64,000 nt of DNA from positions 47,269,893-47,333,892 of the forward strand of contig CM068544.1 in assembly GCA_035048495.1 (NCBI GenBank), written 5' to 3'. The notes under the pieces were generated by a model. It was not told where the DNA came from. It ran no database searches and was given only the letters and a program-made list of their open reading frames with translations. The position numbers and the translations under genes are program-made. This DNA comes from Euptelea pleiosperma. Taxonomy: Eukaryota > Streptophyta > Magnoliopsida > Ranunculales > Eupteleaceae. Positions 56,701-64,000 of this stretch are shown here, piece after piece (the first letter of the stretch is position 1; each line of letters begins with the position of its first letter).

Positions 56701-59700
56701 ACCTTATTACAACAATGTTATTCTCTAATAGTTTCCCTGTCATTTTTTGTAATCTCCCTTTTGGCAGTGGTTGCATCCTTTTTTGTAATCAAGGTATTAA
56801 TTAAGGAAGCAGAACTAAGAAAAACACACAACCAACAGGCTCATGCTGAGCATCAGAGAACCCCATCAGCGAAAATGGCAGCTAAAAGACACCTAGGGGG
56901 AACATCTGCCCATTTCTAGAGAGTCTACCAATCGTTTAGCATCCAGCTCGACCTCCAACTTTTGGACGCCTATATTGATCGCACTTTTCAGACCTTCCTT
57001 TAATGCCTACATCTCAGCCTCCTCAACTGAGATGGCTCGAGATTTAATGCCTCTTGCCAAAACACATTGGTTATGTTCATTCTAGATAATAAAACCAAGC
57101 CCCACAATCTTGGATGAAGGGGCCCAAGCGGCATTGGTATTCAACTTTAGATGACCCTTTTGAAGTGGATTCCAATGAGACTAGGGATGAGACCTATGGG
57201 TTGGGGGATCATCGTGCAGCATGTACTTAGAGCTGCAACTCGGGCAGGTTGGGTCGGGTTGGAGGTCAGCCCGAGCCCAACCCGAGGTCGGGCTTGATAT
57301 GCTCAATCCGAACCCAGCCCGATCAAGTTGGTCGGGTTCATCGGGTTAGTCAGGTTGGTATGTAAGCCGGAAAGAGATGAATATTCAAAAAAAGAAAGTA
57401 GAAATCAAGAGAATGGAGGATTAAAGAGAGAGGTAACGAGTTTTTTGTTTTAACCCTTTCTATCCGTCTTCCTCCCACACCTTTCTCTCCTACCATCGCC
57501 ATTGATCTTGATTCTTGCAAGTGATTAATAGGAGAGTTGTTGCCGTTCATTGCATACTTACGCATAGGGTTGGAGAAGGCCAAACAACAAAGAGTCACGC
57601 AGCTAATAGAGAAATAGAAAGAGTTCAATGAGAGAGAAGAGAGAGAGATGAGCGAGATTAGAGAGTTGACGAAGAAATGGGGCGGCTAGGGTTTTCAGTG
57701 GTACAGTGAGATGAAAGAGACAAGAGAGAAAATGTGTGATTAGGGTTAGGCTCGAGCCCGAGCCAGAACCATATATTGTCCAACCCTAGCCCGACCCGAA
57801 GTCGGGTTGATCCCATCGGGCTCGGGTTGAACCCGCTCAAGTTGCAGCCCTACATGTACCAGATATTCACTTTTTAGGTTTACATGTTAGGACTTACATT
57901 TCAAGTTTCAATTATCCCGACTTCTTTGTTATAGTGCACACTCTTGTGCTATCTTTTCTAGGAAACTTTCGGGTTATGGATATGTGTGCTTTATAGATCA
58001 AGCAAAGTTCTCTAAGATCAATGCCTATTCTTCTAGACCCAAGGAGGACCTTCTTGGATAGAAATTTTGATGGCGGGTCATCTTTTTTATTTAGTGTTTT
58101 TTAATATATTTTAGGGAACATGTTTAATAGAGTCATCAAGTCACTAAAACTCAGCCGTGTTGACTTGGTAAGGAGTCCTTGTTACAGAGATTGATCTTAC
58201 ATGGTCATTCATAGTATTTTCTAATAAAACTAAAGATTTGAGGAAGTTAGATGAGTTCTACTTGGTTTCAGTGCTGAACTGCTGGGAGTTGCGTTCCATA
58301 AGATGCTTTTACCAAGCAATCTTTGGACCTTTGTTCATCCACTCTGTTGTTGATATGGAGATTAGGCCATCAAGGACCTATTTGTCAGTCTGTTTGAAAT
58401 TGATTGGGTGTTTACCATATAAGAAGCCGGTTTAGAAGGGTAATGGAAGAATCCAAATCTTGGTTGGTGTAAAGTAAATTAGGGTTTTGAGATGGGAAGA
58501 GGAAGAAGAAGAATAGAGAGAGAGAGAGAGAGAGAGAAAAGAGGAAGTCGAATTAGTATTTTAAACTTACACTAGTCGATCCTCACAATTATTATATATA
58601 GTAATGATGTAATAAAGGTAATAGTATAGAAATACCCATGTATTACATTAACACCTTCCTCCAGCTGGAGTATATATATCATATATACCTAGCTTGAAAC
58701 ATAAGAAATCACTCCTTGTGCGACTCAATGCCTTGGTAAATACATAAGCTAACTGGTGTTCTGACTTCACATACGGAGTGCAAACGTCACCATTTCAATT
58801 TTTTCTCTGATGACGTGGCAATCGACTTCAATGTGCTTGGTTCTCTCGTGAAAAACAAGATTAAAATAATAGGGACAGCCGCTTCATTATCACAAAACAG
58901 ATGAAGTGGGAGTTCAATTGCAAATCTTATTTCTTGGAGAAGATTCCTCATCCATATCAACTCACAAGTAGTGTTGAGCATAGTCCAATACTTGGCTTTT
59001 GTGCTAAACCGAGCCACCATACTCTGTTTCTTACTCCACCATGACACAAGGTTCCCACCAAGGAATGTGCAATATCCTATGGTAAATCTATCAGATGATG
59101 AACCAACCTAATTAGCATATGCATAATCCTCAACACATATATAGCCATGCGCTTGGTATTACAAATCAGAGCAGCTCCCTTGAGATATCTTAAAACACGA
59201 ACACAGCCTCCTAGTGCGGGATCCGAGACTCTTGCATAAATTGACTTACCATATTAATGGCGAAAAAATATTCGGTCTAGTGATGATGAGGTAATTAAAC
59301 TTGTCAACTAGTCTCCAATACTTTCCAGGATTATCAAACAACTCTCTTTGATCAACAATAAGATTCACATTAGGATCCATTAGAGTGTCTATGTGTTTAG
59401 CTCCCAGTAAGCCAATCTCAAGTAAATCCAGAACATTCTTTTGTTGAGACAAATTAATTTTAGCATTTGACATGCAACTTCATTACTCAGAAAGTACTTT
59501 AGCTGTCCAAGGTCCTTGGTGTGAAAGTATATATGAAGAAGCTATTTTAAATTCTCTATACCCTTGACGTCATGAGCTGTAATCACAATGTCATTAGCAT
59601 AGACAACTAAATGATCTTTCCAGCCTCATTAGTCCAACAAAATACAGAGTGGTCTGATTGATATCTTCTCAAACCAAACTGAAATAGAACTTCACTGAAC

Positions 59701-59733
59701 CTGCCAAAACAAGCCCGAGGCGATTGTTTCAAC

Positions 59734-59767
<34 letters not shown>

Positions 59768-60669
59768 CCTTCCGTAATGTACGCACCACCACAAAGGGGA
59801 AAAAATTAGAAAAACCTAGGGTTTCACAACCAGACCCTAGGTTATTATTCTCACCATAAAGAAGGAAAAAAGAGAATAAAAAGAGAAGGAAAAAAGCAAG
59901 AAGAAAATAGGAAACCCTAGTTAATAGATCATATGCTTTGATGCCATGCAAAGTAAATTAGGGTTTCAAGATGGAAAGAGGAAGGAGAATATTGAAAAGA
60001 GGAAGTTGAATTAGTGTTTAAAACTTACACTAGTCAACCCTCACAATTATTATATATAATAATGTTGTAATAAAAGTAGAAGTACAGAATACCCATAACA
60101 GTATTTAAGTTGAATTGGGTGGAAGTTCTTCCAATAATCTTGGTTTATCCAGGATTTGATCCTTTGAATGTTGGGGATTCTTTCCTTCCATGTCTCTTTT
60201 TTGGTTAAAAAATTCACTATTTATCAAAGAAAAATAGATAAGAGAAGCAATACAAAGCTGTGTATATGCATTTTTTGGTATTTTTGTGTTCAGAAGAAAG
60301 ATGGTTTGCTCTTATACCCCAATAACTATATCCAACTAGAGTTACTGTTTCAGCTAGGTGCTCGTCTTTGATTTGGTCTGAAATGGGAAGTAATAAATTA
60401 TATTTGTGAAATGAACTTCCTTTGTTTACTTGGGCTGACATCTATCTTTTTACAGAGATGGTGTTCATTTTTCTTCAGAGGGGAGCAAGGTAGTTGTGGA
60501 AGAGATACTGAAGGTCCTGAAGGAAGCAGAGTGGGACCCGTGCTTACACTGGAAGTCCATGCCAACTGAATTTGGAGAGGACTCATCATATGATCTCGTT
60601 GCATTCAATGGAAAGGACACTTTAAACCCCTCTGAATGGACCTTTCACAGGGAGATCCAGTGGGATTAG
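41738..60669 (+). CDS. GDSL/SGNH-hydrolase esterase, CPRD49-type
   Basis: Six exons: 41738-41848, 51538-51615, 53305-53445, 53748-53824, 53885-54064 and 60456-60669. All introns are GT-AG, and together the exons give 266 aa. The protein matches the plant isoamyl acetate-hydrolysing esterase / CPRD49 family (Arabidopsis At3g11210 from memory). Block I is [16 protein letters not shown], with the presumed nucleophile Ser15. Block III is YFGGNDAM, with Asn79. Block V is [11 protein letters not shown], with Asp197 and His200. The N-terminus is [11 protein letters not shown] with no signal peptide, so it is likely cytosolic. It would hydrolyse carboxylic esters of unknown identity. The C-terminus [12 protein letters not shown] is typical of the family. 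The coding part is only about 4% of the gene; introns 1, 2 and 5 hold several transposons. Intron 4 is 60 nt, in frame and without stops, so retention would insert 20 residues. Confidence 0.92.
41849..44665 (+). other. Intron 1 of the esterase gene, part before the Copia element
   Basis: Unique-looking AT-rich intron DNA with pyrimidine runs (TTCTTCTTCTTCTTCTCC near 41858). Open frames at 42538-42873 and 43780-44202 have no recognisable domains or splice context. 42930-43080 is a GC-rich patch of unknown origin. Confidence 0.5.
44671..45005 (-). repeat. 3' LTR of the Copia element
   Basis: 335 bp. It contains an internal run of CACTATTCACGTG words near 44876-44925 with G-box cores. On the minus strand the LTR ends at 44671. 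Confidence 0.9.
45138..45450 (-). pseudogene. Copia RNase H region
   Basis: The minus strand reads [15 protein letters not shown], then [17 protein letters not shown], then DRHFIKEKL, the Copia RNase H wording with CDNKAA near the active site. The upstream part ([10 protein letters not shown]) is in another frame, so a shift separates it from the Met-containing open part. Confidence 0.8.
45450..46677 (-). pseudogene. Copia reverse transcriptase, frameshifted
   Basis: The N-terminal part (46677-46000) reads [40 protein letters not shown] and [14 protein letters not shown]. The catalytic part lies in a different frame from 46003 and reads [11 protein letters not shown], with the YVDD motif. 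A shift therefore falls exactly between QADHTLL and NHQQTST at about 46000. Other motifs ([17 protein letters not shown]) are intact. Confidence 0.9.
46990..47990 (-). pseudogene. Copia integrase
   Basis: The zinc-binding HHCC (SHNRLGHV ... CETCELAKH) is present. The catalytic DDE is all visible: [16 protein letters not shown] and QNGTAERKN. The core reads [20 protein letters not shown]. The region downstream to 46678 is the variable linker, split over several frames. Confidence 0.9.
47990..48577 (-). pseudogene. Copia protease and pre-integrase region
   Basis: [18 protein letters not shown] holds the aspartic protease DSG motif. [19 protein letters not shown], further along in another frame, is the usual segment between protease and integrase. 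At least one frame change separates them. Confidence 0.85.
48660..49533 (-). pseudogene. Copia gag with two nonsense codons
   Basis: The start reads [19 protein letters not shown], then [20 protein letters not shown] and [18 protein letters not shown]. In-frame stops lie at 49165-49167 (TAG) and 49069-49071 (TGA). A CCHC zinc knuckle ([14 protein letters not shown]) lies near 48680-48725 but in a shifted frame. The gag is therefore broken at least three times. Confidence 0.9.
50107..50118 (-). other. Primer-binding site, initiator tRNA-Met type
   Basis: The minus strand reads TGGTATCAGAGC directly after the 5' LTR, complementary to the 3' end of the plant initiator tRNA-Met. The same motif occurs in the TRIM and in both other LTR elements of this gene (one base changed twice in the shortened Copia). 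Confidence 0.9.
50119..50460 (-). repeat. 5' LTR of the Copia element
   Basis: 342 bp. It differs from the 3' LTR by scattered substitutions and short indels. It has the extra array ATTCACGCGACACTATTCAT and related repeats near 50320-50365. Confidence 0.9.
50466..51537 (+). other. Intron 1 of the esterase gene, part after the Copia element
   Basis: AT-rich unique DNA that ends with TTTGGTACAG at the 3' splice site. No genes or bounded repeats were recognised. Confidence 0.6.
51910..52230 (+). mobile_element. 311-bp TRIM/SMART retrotransposon in intron 2
   Basis: The two 119-bp LTRs, 51915-52033 and 52107-52225, both begin TGTTAGCGGATGG and end GTTTAACA. They differ at nine positions by eye (about 92% identity). 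The internal part is only 73 bp. It starts immediately with TGGTATCAGAGCC (52034-52046), the initiator tRNA-Met site, and ends with a purine-rich GCTGAGGGTTTG. Perfect 5-bp target duplications CTGAG lie at 51910-51914 and 52226-52230. No coding capacity exists. It is a complete element, close to the smallest known LTR retrotransposons, in the sense direction of the gene. Confidence 0.93.
52604..52838. mobile_element. PIF/Harbinger-like MITE in intron 2
   Basis: The termini GGCCCTGCTTGGTTCGC and GAGCCAAGCAGGGAC are inverted, and TTA flanks both sides (52601-52603, 52839-52841). The interior has GTGCAAGTGCAGCG and TGCATT words on both strands, so the arms extend inward for some distance. Confidence 0.78.
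54648..56735 (-). mobile_element. Non-autonomous LTR retrotransposon (LARD-like) in intron 5
   Basis: The LTRs, 54653-54898 (246 bp) and 56478-56730 (253 bp), begin TGAAGAAATTTGAATC and end CTCTAATA on the plus strand. Both are flanked by GTTTC (54648-54652, 56731-56735). GCTCTGATACCA (56466-56477) is the primer-binding site on the minus strand, and CTCCCCCTC at 54899-54907 is the purine tract. The 1.58-kb interior has no gag, protease, integrase or reverse transcriptase. It has open frames such as 55712-56017 (plus), which are not recognisable. It must have moved with proteins from another element. Confidence 0.9.
57228..57852. mobile_element. hAT-like MITE rich in CGGGTT words, intron 5
   Basis: The termini TAGAGCTGCAACTCGGGC and CTCAAGTTGCAGCCCTA are inverted. 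The flanking 8-mers CATGTACT (57220-57227) and CATGTACC (57853-57860) match at 7 of 8. Both ends consist of GGTCGGGTTGG/CCCGACCC words, and the middle is AGAGAG-rich. No transposase is present. The design parallels the hAT-like element at 17457 with a different repeated word. Confidence 0.8.
58468..60100 (-). mobile_element. Shortened Copia element in intron 5
   Basis: LTR-like ends 58468-58653 and 59947-60100 share GTAAAGTAAATTAGGG-type starts and CACTAGTC...CTCACAATTATTATAT. The primer site GCTTTGATGCCA (59935-59946) adjoins the right LTR. Inside, on the minus strand, only reverse transcriptase and RNase H pieces remain: [13 protein letters not shown] near 59720, a C-terminal part at 59246-59473, and [16 protein letters not shown] with [10 protein letters not shown] at 58787-59047. 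Gag, protease and integrase are gone. A (TA)n run (59744-59765) interrupts the RT. No target duplication was found, so it may be a recombination product. Confidence 0.8.
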
Positions 60670-62580
60670 GTTCTTCGAAGAATCTTTGCGCGTAGGCCCA
60701 TCCGATGGTGGTTGTATGCAAGAATATGAACGGGTAGAAGATCGGAACACAGGAAAAGTATATACATATATGTACTATGACTAGAAATCTGAACTGAAAA
60801 TTGAAGTATTTCCTTCTTAAACTAAAATTATCTATAGCTGGAGTAAAAAAAACTAGAGGTTGTTTCCTCATGTTTGAAGATTGAGCTATACTCAGCTCTT
60901 TATAAACTATCATCCAGTGGATTGACCATGTTGGGTTGACCTGACTGTTAATTCATTTTTCAAATATATCCTACAGTAAATGTGGTTTAATACTTGTATC
61001 AATAATATGCATTTACTCAAGGGTCATCAAAAAGTGCTGTTGAGACTATTAACCTTGGATTCAATAGATCCACAACTTTATTAACAGGAAAAATTACTGT
61101 TTTGCCCTTTGCAGTTGCTTCATGGGACGTGGACCCTAGAATCCAACGGTCAATGGGCATTTTCCTTCACTCAAAAAGAGGAATGCTGCTAGCAAACAAC
61201 GCCTATTGCACAAATGCAACTCCGTAAAAAGATGAGAAATTTTTTCAATTGGAAGTGTGGTTTTATTCTGTGTGCAAAGCCATTAAGTAATGGTGTTGCT
61301 TGCTATCATTCCTCTAGATATTACAAATTTTTGTTTCCTGCAACTTGGGGGTGCTATTACAAAAAAAAAAAAAAAAACTGCTAAACCCACTCGCCTAGAC
61401 ATCCAAGATGGTCTTTGGTATTTTACATAAAATTAGCATTATGTGCTTCCTGAAATACGTAATTGCCAAAACACCCTCAGATAATTGGGGGCTATTATCT
61501 GAGGGTGCTATGGTAATTTGAATAGGAGAATGTAATGCAATTAACTATGGGTAACTCTAGGGGCACCCACGTCTTTAAGCTGGATACCCACTCTCTTTCC
61601 TCTTTCTGTATCAACACTTCCTGACATACAAATCTTTTTTTTCTGTAAAACATTCTGTTGATCATCATATATCCACACTTCCTGACAAATCTTTTGCCTT
61701 TAAAACTTTTATTTATCTTTACAATTGGGTTTTATAGAAAATCCCAGACCTAGGCCAATCCTCACCATTAGATTTTCTGAAAAAACATCAGTCTTCCAAC
61801 ATTTAAAATTACAAAAATGCATAAATACCAGTACTCTTTATTCCATAATGTCTCCATTCTTATCTGAGTGTTTATATTTAGAGATATGGGACCTACGGGT
61901 TCAATCTACACCACTTAGCTTGCCACAAGAGTGGATATAAAAAAATTGGGAAAGAATGACACACTGCACATTCTCAAGGTCAAGCCCCACTCTTCAATCT
62001 GGAGATAAAAAATTCGATCCATTTGCATTAACCGCTAAGTAAATTTCTTCTTGACCATAAAAAACAATGCAGTCAATCCTGACCAAGTGCAGTGTCCTGA
62101 TATTCTTTAAAGAGTGCTAACCATCTACAGGGAGTCGGAACAAATACTTAAACACGGCAATCAACATGAACATGCTGATTGGCTGCACAAACCAAGAAAT
62201 TTTGTTCCCGAAGAGTGTAAATTACAGAAGTGGTAGTTGATCTCACACATCCCTCTTAACAGATACCGCGGTCACAGATCCCTTGCCAATTTGTAAAATA
62301 AATCAACCATGAAATAATACATAGAGAAGGGAAAAGAAAGAGGAAAAGTGGACTAAATAGCCCAAAAGCTGCCGACAACAGCAGCATCACTCACCACACC
62401 ATGCTACCTGAAGCAACAAATTTACACTGGGATGGAAACAGCCACTTTCTCTCGGCATTGATATATAAACACGAACTTAGGCCATTCACATCCAAATCTG
62501 AAAACCACTCCAAAATGATATTTAGGCTTTGAGACTTTTGGGGGCCTCACCCAGCCCTATGCTCTTCTTCAAAACACAAT
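60670..62580. other. Region between the esterase gene and the right-hand gene
   Basis: No gene. It has 3' UTR-like DNA of the esterase, a poly-A run at 61361-61377, and an inverted repeat at 61461-61518. The part 62300-62580 is probably the 3' UTR of the minus-strand gene. Confidence 0.5.
61461..61518. repeat. 22-bp-arm inverted repeat
   Basis: AATTGCCAAAACACCCTCAG and the inverted CTGAGGGTGCTATGGTAATT surround a 14-base centre. It could be a hairpin or the core of a tiny MITE. Confidence 0.6.
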
Positions 62581-62581
62581 T

Positions 62582-62964
62582 CAAGTAGCTAGCTGGAACC
62601 TGCCACTGGGTTTTCTCTTTCTCCATCCCTACACAGAATTCCCATATAGTAAGAGTAGGTTTTTTGATTCCGACTGCACAGAGGATCAGAGGAGAAGAAC
62701 TTACAAAGGCAGCATAGTACACAAACGTCAGTCCCGCTAGAACAACAAATGCAATTTGAAACACATTATACCTGTAAAATCAAAGCCAATCCAATCAATA
62801 GAGCATAATGTCTAAAAAAGAATCATTGAGCACAAAGTTCCATTGTAACTGACTTGTATAGATATTTAATTCCTCGGAGAGATTGCAATGTGTGGCCGAA
62901 TATTTCCTGAGCTGCAGTTGCTTGAGCATAGTAACCAAATGCGGTGGCGCAGAACTGAATCACA
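62582..62964 (-). CDS. C-terminal exons of an unrecognised single-pass membrane protein
   Basis: Three minus-strand exons fit together: 62964-62854 (111 nt), 62771-62705 (67 nt) and 62629-62582 (48 nt, with the stop at 62582). The donors are GTCAGT and GTAAGT and the acceptors end in AG. Translation gives [38 protein letters not shown], then a hydrophobic segment [20 protein letters not shown], and a short basic tail [15 protein letters not shown]. This looks like the end of a protein with a membrane segment close to the C-terminus and its tail in the cytosol. The upstream exons lie to the right, outside or beyond what I can identify. If intron 2 were kept, the frame would stay open with a different tail. 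I do not recognise the family. Confidence 0.5.
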
Positions 62965-62984
62965 CTGCAATAACAAAGACCAAC

Positions 62985-64000
62985 AACAATAACCAACAAA
63001 TATCAAATCAAGGATTGGACCTACGAGGAAATCCAAAACACGAGAATGGGTTCTTGAACAAACAAAATATCAAGCTCATGAGATTTCAGTTAGTGTTAGG
63101 AAAAAAAAAGCTCACAAGATTTCATAAAATGATTCCTTCTGCCATTTTCCTTGCAAAAACCGAATGGAAGTTCTGCAAGGATTCATTTACTTCCGGGAAG
63201 GATCTCATAGTTCCATCTGTACCTTTCACCAATACCCAACATAATAACCTAATATTTGATTATATGGCTCAATATGGTAGCTTGCAAGCTATCATATTAA
63301 ATGGAAATACAGGTACCAACAATCCATGGTATTGAGTTGTGTGTTTTGTGGCATGAGTACTTTCTAGTTGCTCACGTCAACACAGTTCAAACACTGGGTC
63401 TGGTGATTGTTGGATCACAGTACTGGACCGGCAAGACTAATTAATATTGAAGCTATTTGATGTCTACTGTTTGACAATTTTAGCTCACCAGTTACTCTTT
63501 CCTCAAGTTACAACTGTTTGCTTCCCAGACTGTTAAAAATCTTATCAAATAATGGGGGGATCAATATACAGCCAAACCATCAAGTGATAAAACAGAGAGT
63601 CGTCCAGTGTTATTAAAATCCTACGATTTATGTTTAGTATCATCTTAACCTAGGCAATTTGAATCTTAGGTTTTAATCCCTTTAGACAACAATTGTATGA
63701 TTCGCAATGTTAATGATTCAAGTAAGATACGTGATTTGAATCTTACAATTCTCTCAAATCTTACAACTTGAATAAAAACGCATGGCATGTTTACAAAGAC
63801 TCCTGTGTTTGTATTTTATATTTTTACTAAACCTAAACGGTACAAAAGAAAATCAATGGAAAATTTTACTAATTAAACAAATTTATAACATGTTTCTTAC
63901 TATGTCTTTCTACACAAACATAAGATCCTTTTAATATGGTTCCACTACCTAATGTGGTTTTTTTTTTTTTACTCCTCTTTAATATAATGTTAAAAGGGCC
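62985..64000. other. Right edge, probably an intron of the minus-strand gene
   Basis: AT-rich DNA with no second exon that I can place. The plus-strand open frame 62883-63335 overlaps the minus-strand exon and has no recognisable content. Confidence 0.4.

Noticed and set aside
59744..59765. (TA)n run as a functional element
   Set aside because: It is a plain microsatellite that interrupts a dead Copia reverse transcriptase.
62883..63335. 150-codon plus-strand frame
   Set aside because: It overlaps a spliced minus-strand exon and has no recognisable content.

Overview
This window is nuclear DNA from a flowering plant. It contains spliced genes with GT-AG introns, plant-type protein families, Copia retrotransposons primed by initiator tRNA-Met, and many MITEs. 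The long transposon-filled introns would suit a large-genome lineage such as a magnoliid, but the lineage is an inference and cannot be proved here. Protein family matches are from memory, not from a search.

Genes. (1) 5682-9967 (+): a NUDCD2-type CS-domain (p23-like) co-chaperone with five exons. It has a one-base frame problem in exon 1 that an alternative 3' splice site five bases downstream would repair. (2) 14984-15623 (-): the first two exons of a multi-pass membrane protein of an alpha/beta-hydrolase-like plant family; no further exons are visible. (3) 30162-35572 (+): myo-inositol kinase (pfkB family), two exons. (4) 41738-60669 (+): a CPRD49-type GDSL/SGNH esterase, 266 aa in six exons spread over 18.9 kb. 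(5) 62582-62964 (-): the last three exons of an unrecognised protein with one membrane segment. Genes 1 and 3 resemble the Arabidopsis neighbours At5g58740 and At5g58730, so the locus probably keeps ancient microsynteny.

Layout. 1-5.5 kb is repeats with a weak coding-like stretch at the left edge. 5.5-10 kb is gene 1, with a LINE ORF1 relic in its last intron. 10-14.8 kb holds hAT, Mutator-like and Harbinger-like MITEs. 15-15.6 kb is the hydrolase fragment. 16-29.6 kb is a gene-free repeat field with MITE arrays, tandem repeats, a segmental duplication and nested elements. 30-35.6 kb is gene 3. 36-41 kb holds a duplicated block split by a foldback element, followed by more MITEs. 41.7-60.7 kb is the esterase gene. 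Its introns hold a 5.8-kb Copia element, a 311-bp TRIM, a Harbinger-like MITE, a non-autonomous LTR element, a hAT-like MITE and a shortened Copia element. 60.7-64 kb is mostly quiet apart from gene 5.

The dominant repeat is a palindromic MITE family with termini close to GAGTAAAACTT, 9-bp target duplications (four copies checked by eye) and a G-box-like GCCACGTGGC in each arm. A copy lies within about 0.7 kb upstream of each of the three full-length genes. No prokaryote-like system, CRISPR array, rRNA or functional tRNA gene was seen.
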